A DNA stretch of 64,000 nucleotides from NCBI RefSeq assembly GCF_001316105.1, contig NZ_BBCP01000003.1:103967-167966 (forward strand). The letters are read 5' to 3'. The DNA comes from Thermogymnomonas acidicola JCM 13583. Lineage in GTDB: Archaea > Thermoplasmatota > Thermoplasmata > Thermoplasmatales > Thermoplasmataceae. A program made the position numbers and the translations under genes. Below are positions 53,287 through 63,286 of this stretch, one piece after another (positions within the stretch are counted from its first letter, which is position 1; each line of letters opens with the position of its first letter). Below the pieces are notes generated by a model. It ran no database searches. It was not told where the DNA came from and saw nothing but the letters and a program-made list of their open reading frames with translations.

Positions 53287-54506
53287 ATGAAATTTAATTT
53301 CTCGTCCTACCTGGACTTCATGAGGCCCTCTGAGATCAGGGAACTGGCCAAGTATGCCACAAGCAAGGACATCATCTCCTTTGGGGGGGAGGTATGCCGA
53401 ACCCCGCCACTTTTCCCAAGGATAGGCTGAAGGAGATCATGGTGGATGTCCTCGACCGTGACGGTGACGCTGCACTGCAGTACGGGAACACGGCCGGTCT
53501 CAACAGCCTTAGGGAGGAGCTGGTCGGGTTCCTGAAAAGGACTGAGGGCATAGACTGCGCGCCCGAGGACATAATAATAACCTCTGGCTCCCAGCAGGCT
53601 CTCTACGCCATCGGTAAGTTGCTCTGCAACCCGGGCGATGGCGTGATAACTGAGGACCCTACATATGTTGGGGCCATCTCCGCCTTCAACGCCAACGCCA
53701 TCAGGATGCACGGTGTCCCCCCCATGGACGGTCAGGGGGTTGTGGTTGATGTACTCGAGGAAAAGGTCAGGTCCTTAGTCTCGAAGGGGAAGGCGCCCCC
53801 CCGGTTCATATACCTCATACCCAACTTCCAGAACCCGACGGGGGGGAGGACGCTGACGGAGAAAAGGAGGCAGGAAGTCATCAGGATAGCGAGCGAGTAC
53901 GGGATACCTGTGGTCGAGGACAACCCATACGGGGAACTCAGGTACAGCGGTGAAAGGGTCAGGAGCATCAGGAGCCTGGACGGCTCCGTGATATACCTGG
54001 GCACGTTCTCGAAGGTCATGACGCCTGGCCTCAGGCTTGGGTACATAGTGGCGCCCAGGGAGGTGACGGAAAAGGTCAACCTGCTGAAACAGGCCCTGGA
54101 CCTTGCCACAAACTCCTTCTCACAGTACGTGGCCACAGAATACATCAGGAGGGGGGGCATAATATACGAGCAGATCAGGTTCAACGTTGAGCTCTACAGG
54201 AAGAGGAGGGACGCCATGGTCAGGGCGCTCAGGGAGGAGATGGGCGACATGGCCGACTTCTCCGTCCCTGACGGTGGCATGTTCATATGGGTGACCCTTA
54301 ACAACAGCGTAGACACCTCCAGGATGTTGATTGACGCCATCAAGGCGGGCGTAACGTATGTGAGCGGGCAGGCCTTTGCACCCAACGGTGGCCACGAGCA
54401 CTCCATGAGGCTCAACTTCACCTTCCCGTCCGAGGAAAAGATATACGAGGGCGTGAGGAGACTCAGGTCGGTGATACTGAGCAGGGCACAGGAAGCGGTC
54501 AGCTGA
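53287..54506 (+). CDS. Class I/II PLP aminotransferase (LysN/MocR-like family), one frameshift
   Basis: About 405 residues. It starts MKFNFSSYLDFMRPSEIREL. GMPNPATFP, ALQYGNTAGLNSLREEL, IITSGSQQALYAIGKLL, YLIPNFQNPTGG, VVEDNPYGELRY and the PLP Lys in GTFSKVMTPGLRLGY mark a fold-type I enzyme of the 2-aminoadipate/aromatic group. The break is at the G run near 53384-53390. A TATTTATT box lies about 35 bases upstream. The following gene starts 2 bases after the stop. Confidence 0.88.
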
Positions 54507-54507
54507 G

Positions 54508-55513
54508 ATGATAACGATAGTCGGGGGGGGCACCTTTGCGTACATGCACAGGGGGGGCCACAGGGCCATGCTCAGAGCCGCCGCGGAGTCCGGAAACGAA
54601 GTGATAGTGGGCCTCACCACCGATAGGTACCTGAGGGAACACAAGGCATACAGCGGCCCGAATTACGAAGAAAGGAAGAGAGGATAGAGGAGTTCCTATC
54701 AACGTTCGGGATCAGGTTCACGGTACAGCCACTGGACACGCAGACGGGCAACTCCGAGACCTCGGAGCAGTACAGTGCAATAGTCGTCTCTCCGGAGACC
54801 CAGGAGAGGGCCATGGCCATAAACAAGAACAGGGAGAGGGCGGGCCTGAGGCCCCCTCAGGATAATAAAGGTCCCGTACATTCTGGCCTCGGACCTGTTC
54901 CCAATATCCTCCACCAGGATATACATGGGGGGGGAGATAGACACGGAGGGGGGGCGGAGGGTATCCCCCGCTCAGGGTGGGCATATCCACTGGCAACGCA
55001 CTGAAGGAGCAGGTCACGAAGGCGTTCTTCGAGAGGATGGCCGGGAACGTGCAGGTCTTCAGGAACACAGAGTATTCCACTGGGAGCCAGCAGCCCATGG
55101 GTGAGGACACCGTGGCCTTTGCAAGGGACCGGGCCTTCGCAGCGCTCAGGTCCCTGGACTATGGCATCGGGATAGAATCTGGCTGCTTCTGGTCCCCGCT
55201 GACGGGGGGGAAGGTGTTCGATGTGCACGTCTGTGCAGTTGTGGACCGATACGGTTACATTACCTACGGAATGAGCTCAGGCTTCGAGGTGCCGGAGCCC
55301 ATCGTGGAAAGGATCAAGAGAGGCCAGACCACGTCCCAGGCATACTTCGAGCTGACAGGTGAGGAGAACATAGGTAACTCAGAGGGGGGGATAGTGGGAA
55401 GGCTGAGCAGGTCCAGTGTCACCAGGGCCAGCCTCATTGAAGAATCGCTGAGGAACGCATTGATACCCAGGATGGACCCTGAGTTCTATGGCAGGAGGAG
55501 GTTCGCCACCTGA
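54508..55513 (+). CDS. coaD: Fusion of archaeal pantetheine-phosphate adenylyltransferase and DUF84/YjjX NTP phosphatase, frameshifted
   Basis: About 330 residues. The N-terminal 150 residues are an archaeal PPAT: MITIVGG, TFAYMHRGHRAML (HxGH), LTTDRYLREHK, SPETQERAMAINKNRERAGL and ISSTRIYMGEI. The C-terminal 180 residues are a non-canonical purine NTPase: VGISTGNALKEQVTKAFFE, TGSQQPMGEDTVAFARDRAF, DYGIGIESGCFW and SSGFEVPEPIVERIKRG. PPAT makes dephospho-CoA; the NTPase removes ITP/XTP. Breaks lie in the G runs near 54525-54560, 54679, 54855 and 54930-54965. No stop separates the parts after repair, so a single fused protein is likely. Confidence 0.8.
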
Positions 55514-55536
55514 AACGCCCGATGCAGCCACTCCTC

Positions 55537-56199
55537 CTAAAGTCCGGTCAGGGTCTTGCCCGAGCTGAGTATGCTGAGCACCTCCTCATCCGAGACCTGC
55601 TCAAACCTCTCGTAGTACTGGCTTATTGCTATCATGTCGTCATATGATTCCACGGTGAGCACCTCGTCAACGGACTGCGCAACCTCCCTTACCACAGACC
55701 TCTGTGCCACGGGTACAGCCACCACTATTGATCTCGGCGACTTCTTCTCCAGGTACCGGACGGCTGCCATGACGGTTGCCCCCCCCGTGGCCATACCGTC
55801 GTCAACTACGAAGACGTCCTTTCCGCTTACCTGCATCAGTTCCCTTCCTGACCTGTAGAGCCTCCTCCTTTCCTCCATCTCCCTCGCCTTTGCCCTTGCC
55901 AGGCCCTCTATGTACTTCTCATCTATGCCCAGTCCGTTTATGAGGCCCTGGTTCAGGTAAATATTCCTCGAGCTCTCGCAGATCGCGCCTACAGCAAGTT
56001 CAGGCTCCAGCGGAGCCCCCCCGAGCTTGCTGCATATGATCACGTCCATGGGACAGCCGAGTCTCGCACTGACCTCCGCGCCCACCACAACCCCCCCACC
56101 CCCCCTGGGGATGGCGAGGACAATCGGCGAGGTTGCCCCCCCGTACTTTATGACCACCTCTGCGAGCCTCTTTCCTGCCTCTGCCCTGTCCCGGAACAC
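55537..56199 (-). CDS. Phosphoribosyltransferase-family protein
   Basis: Encodes 220 residues in one frame. VLAIPRGGGGVVVGAEVSAR, VIICSKLGGAPLEPELAVGAI and the PRPP loop VFVVDDGMATGGATVMAA match the ComF-like/hypothetical PRTase group seen widely in bacteria and archaea. Relatives have RGG and KLGAP, so Gly-adding C runs near 56083-56105 and 56017-56022 are suspected. Substrate unknown. Confidence 0.83.
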   Translation of the reverse strand: MFRDRAEAGKRLAEVVIKYGGATSPIVLAIPRGGGGVVVGAEVSARLGCPMDVIICSKLGGAPLEPELAVGAICESSRNIYLNQGLINGLGIDEKYIEGLARAKAREMEERRRLYRSGRELMQVSGKDVFVVDDGMATGGATVMAAVRYLEKKSPRSIVVAVPVAQRSVVREVAQSVDEVLTVESYDDMIAISQYYERFEQVSDEEVLSILSSGKTLTGL

Positions 56200-56359
56200 C
56201 TTTTACCGACCGTGTGTATGTACGGAAAAGGGGGTATTTATTCTTTCATTGCATCCATTGGGCCAGGATAGCCGGCGCAGCATGCAAGGGTATTCCGTGG
56301 GGCGTGCCTATAGAAAGGATAATATAGAGTGGCACTGTCATGTGCAGGTGGCCCAGGGA

Positions 56360-56885
56360 ATGCAGAGTTCGCAGGCGCAACCCCCCCTAACCAGTCTCCT
56401 GATAATCCTCTCCCTCATAGGGGGCATCCTGATACTGATAAATGCCATCGTGTCGCTCATAGCGGCACTGGTCTACTTCAGGGTCTCGATCGGCGTGTTC
56501 ACCGTGAACCCCCTTCAGTACGAGCAGGGCTGCCCTGGTCCTGCTCGGGGTCATCCTCAGCGTGATTGGCCTGGCAATAGGCTTCATGGTGATCAGGCAG
56601 ACAAACCGCGTGGCCGCCGATCGCCTCAACGGGAGGCTCTGGCTAACAATCACGGTACTTGCAGTGCTGGCGTTCATATTTGACAACGGATACGTGGTAG
56701 GTGCCATCCTGGCCCTGATCGCAGGCATAGTGGGGGGGTACGTGATCAGCGCCGGCAACTTCAACCTCGGCTGGTTCTCGCCGGAGAGGAGGGTGTGCCT
56801 GAAGTGCGGTGCAATCGTCCCCCTCCGACGCGAAGTTCTGCCCGCAGTGCGGCTCAGAGCTCCAAGGAAAGGGGGGGGTAACTGA
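56360..56885 (+). CDS. Membrane protein with C-terminal zinc ribbon, frameshifted
   Basis: About 175 residues. Four hydrophobic segments (LIILSLIGGILILINAIVSL; VLLGVILSVIGLAIGFMVI; ITVLAVLAFIFDNGYVV; ILALIAGIVGGYVI) precede a double-CxxC ribbon: CLKCG, then CPQCGSEL. Breaks lie near 56515-56535 and near 56820. ATG 56360 is given; in-frame GTG codons at 56342 and 56348 lie about 25 bases after ATAATATA (56319-56326) and may be the leaderless start. Function unknown. Confidence 0.7.
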
Positions 56886-56931
56886 GCGGATTCTGACCAG
56901 CAACGGTTAAGTACTGATGCTACATTAATAC

Positions 56932-57241
56932 ATGATAGGTATGGTAACCAAGGAACAGATCCTTGAAGCCCTCAAGGAGGTCTCTGATCCGGAGATAGGG
57001 ATGGATGTTGTGAACCTCGGCCTGATATACGATATACAGATCAACGGGGGGGACAGGGTATACATAAAGATGACAATGACTGCGCCAACATGCCCGGTCA
57101 CGCCCTGGATACTGGCGGAGGCGCAGAAGGTGATTGAGAACCTTGAAGGAGTGGAGGCTGCGGACATAGAGCTGGTGTGGGACCCACCGTGGAACCCGAG
57201 CATGATGTCCCCCAGAGGCAAGGGCAGAGCTGAACCTCTGA
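56932..57241 (+). CDS. DUF59/MIP18-family Fe-S maturation protein, one frameshift
   Basis: About 103 residues. VTKEQILEALKEVSDPEIGM, VVNLGLIYDIQINGG and MTMTAPTCPVTPWILAEAQ with the conserved Cys and VWDPPWNPSMM are the SufT/MIP18 signature. These proteins help insert Fe-S clusters into target enzymes. Five C residues near 57209-57213 where four are expected shift the end; after repair it reads SPEARAELNL and stops at 57241. It is unlinked to suf in this window. Confidence 0.87.
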
Positions 57242-57582
57242 ACGGGGGGCACCCGTGTTTTCCCTTTATCTGTGTGGTTACTGCTGATGCGGGTTTTCCT
57301 GCTTGATTTGGCCTCTTATTCGTTAGGTCGGTTGGGCTGCGATGGCTCCATGGGATGACGGGCCCACGCATGCGCTCTGATCGCCAGCCCATGCTGACCG
57401 TAAGAGATCGCGGGTTTACTGGTCTGGCAGTTACTCCAGGGAATCGTCCATACTGCCTGGAGCATTCCGGGCAGTGCGGCCTGCCTTTCGCATGTAACCG
57501 CAGGTTGTCCTTTCGCGTCCAGATGTACGGACTGCTGAGAACATATGTGCCTGCCGTGGCTCTCGACCAATCCTTAAATAGC
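57242..57582. other. Gene-free region of about 340 bases upstream of tbp
   Basis: No ORF with protein-like features. Several short stems are present, for example CTCCAGG pairing with CCTGGAG around 57433-57461 and GGCAGT with ACTGCC around 57425-57456. Box C/D-like words (GATGA, CTGA) occur but not in the spacing of a snoRNA. The last 50 bases form the tbp promoter. Confidence 0.35.
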
Positions 57583-57607
57583 CTTTATATAGTCAGTCAA
57601 TATAAAG
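57583..57607. promoter_or_regulatory. tbp promoter with TATA-containing inverted repeat
   Basis: CTTTATA (57583-57589) and TATAAAG (57601-57607) are perfect inverted arms around an 11-base spacer. Each arm is a TATA-like element, one on each strand. The tbp ATG at 57624 follows. Confidence 0.5.
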
Positions 57608-57623
57608 AACGAAAGGGTTATTT

Positions 57624-58182
57624 ATGAGCGAGAGAGAAAAGATTACCATTGAGAATATTGTGGCCTCCACTTCTCTTGCGGAGCACCTTGACCTGAGCAG
57701 GATCGCGCTTGCACTGGACGGTTCTGAGTACGAGCCAGAGCAATTCCCCGGACTCATATACAGGCTCCAGGAGCCCAAGACTGCAGTGCTCATATTCAGG
57801 AGCGGGAAGGTGAACTGCACTGGGGGGGCGAAGAACCTGGCAAACGTGAAGCTCACCATAGACACGATAATCCAGAAGCTGAAGAAGGCTGGCATAGAGG
57901 TCTACGACAACCCGGAGATCATCGTGCAGAACATCGTTGCAGTATACGACCTGGAGGCAAAGCTGAACCTCACCGACATAGCGATGTCGCTTGGGCTTGA
58001 AAACGTTGAGTACGAGCCAGAGCAGTTCCCCCGGCCTGGTATACAGGGTTGAGGAGCCGAAGGTCGTGCTCCTCCTCTTCGGGTCAGGGAAGGTGGTGTG
58101 CACAGGCGCAAAGGAGGAGAGCGAGATCGAGCAGGCAGTTGTGAAGGTTAAGAAGGAGCTCCAGAAGGTGGGGCTCATCTAG
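57624..58182 (+). CDS. tbp: TATA-box-binding protein, one frameshift
   Basis: About 185 residues with the two-fold TBP repeat. Repeat 1 reads [52 protein letters not shown]. Repeat 2 reads [40 protein letters not shown] and [14 protein letters not shown]. The break is near 58030 (five C residues). The C-terminus lacks the acidic tail of some archaeal TBPs. The stop overlaps that of the convergent truD gene. Confidence 0.95.
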
Positions 58183-59435
58183 CGACAGCCCTTGATTATT
58201 TCCCTGATCAGGGACGTGGCGTATATGCCACGCCCCCAGTGCGAATTCCAACGTGTTGTCCCCCGGAGAAAGAGAAGCCCACCGGGCTGGCTATCACAGG
58301 CCTCCTGCTCCCTGATGACGAGAGCTCCGGATAGCCCTTCACCCTGAAGTCGCCGGGTGACACACCCTCTGAATCGAGGATGTGCGCTTCCAGTTCCCCC
58401 TGGTACCCTCCTGCAGCCTCGTAAGAGTAGCCTGGCAGGAAGGCGGTTATCCTCACCCTGCCCTCGCCGCAGAGCCTGCCTATCTTCTCAATGTTGTACC
58501 TGTCCACCCTTATGAAGTTGCCAGATGGGTTCGAGTACCGGTCCACGGGCACGCAGATGTCACCTATCAATGGTTCTGTGAGGCTGCCCAGATCGCTCAG
58601 CCTCCTGGAGACTGCCAGGTTGAACAGGTATGACTGGTACGCGTGTACAAACATCATGGCCAGGTTCCTGGGCAGTGCGTTGAAGGCGCCAAGAAGGGTG
58701 CCGTGCTCCAGGGCATAGCCTATGATGGCCCTCTCGAACTTTAGGCCCTGCGGGTACTCAGCCATGGCCCTCACCATGTCGCCAGTCTGCCCGAAGGAGA
58801 TACGGAACTCATCCGTGTCAAGCTCAGGGTCGTAGAGGTACCTCCTGGCAGCCCCTTCGTAGTCCCCCCCGGCGACCAGGAGCTTTCCCACAGTGTGTGT
58901 ATTGGTCCTGAGGGAGCCGAACCTCTGGAGGCCAAAGAAGTTTGGGAATCCCCCCCTTTCGAAAGCATCTCCCGCACGGTTTCTTCCACGTGGCCCCCCC
59001 TGAGGTCCGAGGCAGATGATATCCTAACCCTGAACCTGTTTCCCACAAGGTCACCGAGCCTGAGCATCCTGTCCGTCCTGAACCACTCCAGTATCTCCGC
59101 ATCCCTTATCCTGATCGAGCCAGGGTCTACGGGTGCATTGATGCAGAAGTACTGTGTTGTGATCCCGTGCTTGTCCTTCGTCCCGGCGTAGGTGATCCTC
59201 TTCCTGCTTATCCTGAGCCTGTCAGCCAGCTCGATGAGGAAGGCGTTGGTATCCCACGACCTCAGCCTCACCTTGAGCACCCAGTACCTGCCGGCCTCCG
59301 ATGGCTCCAGGCCCAAAGGTATTTCCTCAACCACAAAGTCCTCTGGGCTCTCCTTTATCGATGCCACCACAGGGGGCGTGGACGTGATGTACCCGTATAT
59401 GCCACAGGCCCTTTCGGCCCAGCACTCGTCCCTCA
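58179..59435 (-). CDS. truD: tRNA pseudouridine synthase D, frameshifted
   Basis: Makes pseudouridine 13 in t[37 protein letters not shown] (catalytic Asp), NFFGLQRFG and the C-terminal [14 protein letters not shown] are the family landmarks. Breaks lie near 58955-58962, 58870-58900 and 58215-58260. The start is not well placed; the N-terminal block [13 protein letters not shown] follows a stretch that overlaps the mqnC end, so the coordinate near 59435 is approximate. About 405 residues. Confidence 0.87.
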
Positions 59436-60543
59436 GGTGTATTCCCTTATCACCTCGTACCTGTTGTTCCTTTCCACAGGCACCATGCCTATCTGCTTTA
59501 TTCCGGATATTATCGTCTCCTTCCTGAGGTTGCCCACCTGTTTTCCCGTGGCCGGTATCACCCTCTCGTCGTAAATTGTTCCTCCCCCCCAGTCGTTGGC
59601 GCCGTAGAGTATGGCCATCTGCCCCCCCATCTGGACACCGTTCGTGAGCCAGGAGCTCTGTATGGTATCCAGGTGGCCGCTGAAAACAATCCTTGAGATC
59701 GCAATGTTCCTCAGCACTTCCTGCCCACCGGCCCTGTAGGTGACCTTCCCCCCCTCTTTCTGTAGCCTTGTGCCACCAGGCTCGAAGTTCCAGGGGGTGA
59801 ATGAAAGGAAGCCGTGGTATTTCTTCTGCAGCTCCAGGATCGACAGGAGGTGGCGTGCCCTGTCCCTGCTCGTCTCCAGGTGGCCGAACATCATGGTTGC
59901 GGATGTCTTTATGCCCATGGAGTGTGCAGTCTCCATGACGCTGAGCCACTCCTTCCCGCTCATGGGCGGCCTCCCTATTTTCTTCCTCACCTCAGGGTCA
60001 AATATCTCCGCCCCCCCTGCCCCCCCCGGGATCGTTTCCAGGCCAGCCTCGCGGAGCGGGATATGACCTCCCTTACACTCATCTTCTCTTTCCTCGATAT
60101 GAATGAAATCTCAGATGTGGAGAGGCCGTGAATGCCAAGCTCCGGGAACCTCTCCCTTATAGCCCTGAAGAGGTCCTCATAGTACTCTATCCCGAGGCTG
60201 GGGGTTCACGCCCCCCCCTGAATGAGGAGCTGCCTTATGCCGTACCTATCATAGAAGAGTGATATCCTCTCCAGGACCTGCTCCCTAGTCATCGTGTATG
60301 CATCGCTCTCCGTGCCTGTCCTGTAGAAGGCGCAGAAATGGCACCTGACGTTGCACACATTCGTGTAGTTCAGTATCATGTTCGACACAAACGAAATCCT
60401 GTTCCCGGTGGCCTGTCTGCCAGCTCTCTGGCAAGGGCACCCAGGCTGTGCAGATCCGCCTCCTCATACATGTAGATGATGTCGTCCTCGGTGAGCGTAT
60501 CTCCGGATCTGACACTCTCGCTGAGCCAGGCCAGGTCTTCCAT
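59433..60543 (-). CDS. mqnC: Cyclic dehypoxanthine futalosine synthase (radical SAM), frameshifted
   Basis: Menaquinone (futalosine) pathway enzyme, about 370 residues. It starts MEDLAWLSESVRSGD. The radical SAM motif is CNVRCHFCAF in NYTNVCNVRC. LLIQGGVNP, then IPGGAGAEIFDPEVRKKIG, ATMMFGHLETSRDRARHLLS, FLSFTPWNFEPGG and IQSSWLTNGVQMG follow, which fit MqnC better than CofH or MqnE. Breaks lie near 60410-60420, 60208-60215 and 60000-60050. TTAAAT about 28 bases before the ATG supports the start at 60543. Divergent from mqnE. Confidence 0.9.
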
Positions 60544-60613
60544 CACCAGCCTATTTTAGATTCGCATTTAACCTTTGTTCAAGGAGTAAGTTACACATTG
60601 CCCCCCTGATAAA

Positions 60614-60625
60614 CGGTTATAACCG
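60614..60625. promoter_or_regulatory. Palindromic TATA element between mqnC and mqnE
   Basis: CGGTTATAACCG is a perfect 12-base palindrome with a TATA-like centre about 25 bases before the mqnE ATG at 60645. It lies in the 100-base gap shared by the divergent mqnC and mqnE genes. Confidence 0.5.
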
Positions 60626-60644
60626 ATAAAGCACTGCGGAAAGC

Positions 60645-61775
60645 ATGCCCAGGCAGAGCACATACTCCATCGACTACTGGTTTGACACCATAACCTCGGG
60701 CCACAGGCTGAGCTATGAGGAGGCCCTCTCCCTGATGGACGAGCTCTCCCTCTACGACATGATGAGCTCGCCAACCGCCTGACGTCGGTTCAGGTGGGTG
60801 ACACCGTGACCTATGCCGTGTCCTACAACATAAACTACTCAAACTACTGCGCAGCAAGCTGCCCCATATGCGCCTTCTACGTGCCAGCGAAGCTGAAGGG
60901 CAAGACCCAGAGGGGGGGGTATGAACTAACCGTCGATGACGTGAAGAGGGAGCTGGAAAAGGCCAGGGGGGGCCTGGGGGGGGCAACTGAAATACACATA
61001 GTGGGTGGCTTCAATCCCTACCTCCCCCTGGAGTACTACGAGGAGGTCTTCAGGACAGTGAAGAAGTACATGCCGGATGCCACCCTGAAGGCACTGACAA
61101 TACCGGAGATAGACTTCATAGCGAGGACAACAGGCAACAGCCTGAAGGAGACTGTGCTTAGGCTAAAGGAGGCGGGGGGGATGGAGGCTCACACCGGCGG
61201 TGGCGCTGAGATCTTCGACCCTGAGGTGAGGAAGCAGATAACAACAAAGGAGAAGATAAGCGGCGAGAAGTGGCTTGAGGACGCTAAGGTTATACACTCC
61301 CTAGGAGTGCCCGGGAACTCCACGATGACCTACGGGCATGTGGAGGAGTGGAAGCACATAGTGGACCACATAATCAAGATAAGGGAGAACCAGAGGGAGG
61401 TGCCCGGGTTCCTGTCGTTCATACCCCCTCAAGTTCAGCCCCGAGAACACACCACTTAAAAAAATGGGAAAGGTGACCATGCCTGCCAGCGGTGACAAGG
61501 ACCTGAAGGTGATAGCGCTGGCGAGGATACTTGCTGGCGAGGACCTGAGGAACATAAGCGTCTACTGGGTCTCAATTGGCAAGGAGATAGCGCAGGTGGC
61601 CCTGAACGGTGGAGGGAGCGACCTGGTTGGCACCGCATACAGCGAGAAGATATTCGGGGGGGCAACTGACAGGCACGAGGCCACCACTGTGGAGGAGATG
61701 AACGAGATCGTGTGGCAGGCAGGCAAGATACCTGCGCAGAGAGACACGTTCTACAGGATCAGGGCCTACGCCTGA
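60645..61775 (+). CDS. mqnE: Aminofutalosine synthase (radical SAM), frameshifted
   Basis: First radical SAM step of the futalosine pathway, about 375 residues. Motif CAASCPICAFY (CxxxCxxC), EIHIVGGFNPYLPLEYYEEV, GGGAEIFDPEVRKQITTKEK, SLGVPGNSTMTYGHVEEW, PGFLSFIPLKFSPENTPLKK and AQRDTFYRIRAY match MqnE. Breaks lie near 60768 and near 61427. Several G runs (60915-60921, 60966-60980, 61173-61179) may add Gly. It shares a promoter region with mqnC and overlaps moeB by 17 bases at the 3' end. Confidence 0.9.
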
Positions 61776-62519
61776 GGTGTATGTAATCCCCCCTGGCGCA
61801 GGCCCTGCAGTTCACGTTCCTCTCAACCCTCACCTTCTGCACTGACAGCTCTCTGGCGTCAACGAAGTAGAGTGCCCCGTCATCGCGCCTCCTCAGAACG
61901 TTTAGGAGCACTGAGAAGGCCATGGCGGATACCAGTGAGGGCACAGAGGCCAGGACACCGATCTGGGAGCATGTGGGGAGTTCGGGCAGGCTCTCTGGCA
62001 TGAAGCAGGCAAGGCACGAGGTCAGGCCAGGGGGGGTGTAGGCCTTTATCTGGCCGTACTCCTCTATGGCACTCATGTGCACCAGAGGTTTTCCGAGCTT
62101 CACGCATGCATCGTTTGCGACCATTGCAGCCTCCAGGCTGTCGGTGCATTCCACAACCAAGTCTGCACCCGACACGAGTGTCGTGGCGTTCTCCGGTGAG
62201 AACTCTTCAGGAATGCATGTGAGCTTAGTGCCTGAGCCTATGGCACTCAGCTTCCTTTCAGCAACCTCTGCCTTGGGCTCGCCCACATCCCCCGCAGTGA
62301 AGAGCACCTGCCGCTGGACGTTGGATATCGAAACATAGTCCATGTCCACCAGTGTAAGGGACCCGAAGCCTGACCGGACTATGAGCTCCGCCATCAGCCC
62401 CCTGTTCCACCGGCACCGACCAGGAGCACCGACGTTCTGGAGACAAGGTCCTGCATCTCCCTGCCCCCCCAGGAAGCCAGCCTGAGGTGCCTGGAGAATA
62501 GTGCCTCATTCTCCTGCAA
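61759..62519 (-). CDS. moeB: MoeB/ThiF-type adenylyltransferase (E1-like), one frameshift
   Basis: Activates a C-terminal Gly-Gly of a sulfur carrier (MoaD, ThiS or SAMP). ENEALFSRHLRL, VLLVGAGGTGG (nucleotide loop), LTLVDMDYVSISNVQRQVLF, DLVVECTDSLEAAM, two CxxC pairs (CLAC, CRAC) for zinc and the Cys in LPTCSQIGVLASVPS are present. The break is near 62395. TTG 62519 is the best start because it overlaps the mobB end and begins LQENEALFS. Molybdopterin role inferred from moeA/mobB neighbours. Confidence 0.87.
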
Positions 62520-62971
62520 CCATGCCGCCCCCCCCGAAGATCTCCCTGAACAGCTCACCGAGTTTCTCTCCGGTGACCTGGACTTCACCCGCACCGATCC
62601 TGGCCACCCTGGCATCCATGTCGATCACGATTCCGGCTTCACCTGGTACGAACGACCTGAAGCCCTCCACTATGAACATGTCAGCCTTCACGTGGCTGAT
62701 TATCATATCCGGGTCCATACGCTCTGCAAAACTGGCGAAAGTCACGTCCCTCGACACGCCAAAGGATGCATAGGCTCCCCCCCCGGAAAATACACGCCAG
62801 GTGTCCTTCCCCCCCTCTGTATCCAGGGTCTCGTCCCCCCCATGCGGTATGTTCTTGATGTAAACGCAGCGGAGTCCCCTCCTCCTGGCCTCCGCTGCCA
62901 GCCTCTCCGCGATCCATGTCTTGCCGGAGCCCGACCTCCCCCCTCAGTACGACTATCAGTGGCCCCCCCAT
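62506..62971 (-). CDS. mobB: MobB-like molybdopterin-guanine dinucleotide protein, frameshifted
   Basis: About 150 residues. A P-loop near the N-terminus (GGPLIVVLRG, then SGSGKTWIAERLA) and the later SHVKADMFIVEGFRSFVPG match MobB, a GTP-binding adapter for cofactor transfer. Breaks lie near 62937-62943, 62835-62840 and 62779-62816. The ATG at 62971 lies inside the end of the upstream unknown gene. Confidence 0.8.
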
Positions 62972-63267
62972 GCTCCGTCACCCCCCCTTGACAGAAGGTA
63001 GTGGCTCACCTTCCACCTGCCCTCACCGCCAGAGTAACGCAGGTATGAACACCCCCCCATCCTCCTGGCCAGCGCAGCCGCTTCGTCCTCAGAGGTGGCG
63101 TGGAAGAGCGCCTTTCCCTGCAGGTACCTTGCGATCTGTTCCTCGTCCTCCCAGAGCAGCGGCGATATTATGGTTTCCGTGTTCCCGAACGAGACCATGT
63201 CAATGCCCTCCTCCACCACGGCGACCGTCCTGAACTCCCCCCCGGTCTGTGTGCTCGCAACACACAT
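62956..63267 (-). CDS. Unknown protein within the molybdopterin cluster
   Basis: About 103 residues starting MCVASTQTGGEFRTVAVVEE. It contains MVSFGNTETIISPLLWEDEE, a helical stretch (SEDEAAALARRMGGCSYLRY) and a C-terminus rich in Gly that depends on suspect C runs. No family recognised. A purine-rich region (GAGGAGGG...GGAGGCGG) lies before the ATG. Being between moeA and mobB it may act in Mo/W cofactor work. Confidence 0.55.
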   Translation of the reverse strand: MCVASTQTGGEFRTVAVVEEGIDMVSFGNTETIISPLLWEDEEQIARYLQGKALFHATSEDEAAALARRMGGCSYLRYSGGEGRWKVSHYLLSRGGDGAWGGH

Positions 63268-63286
63268 TTCCGCCTCCCCCCCCTCC

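Noticed and set aside
57242..57582. C/D box RNA or tRNA
   Set aside because: GATGA and CTGA words occur but without correct C-D spacing, and there is no GGTTCRAAT-type T-arm.
59433..60543. F420 synthase CofH or CofG for the two radical SAM genes
   Set aside because: PGGAGAEIFDPEVR, MMFGHLETSRDRARHLLS and IQSSW fit MqnC. The partner's GGGAEIFDPEVR with STMTYGHVEEW and the C-terminal RDTFYR fits MqnE. The pair together points to menaquinone.
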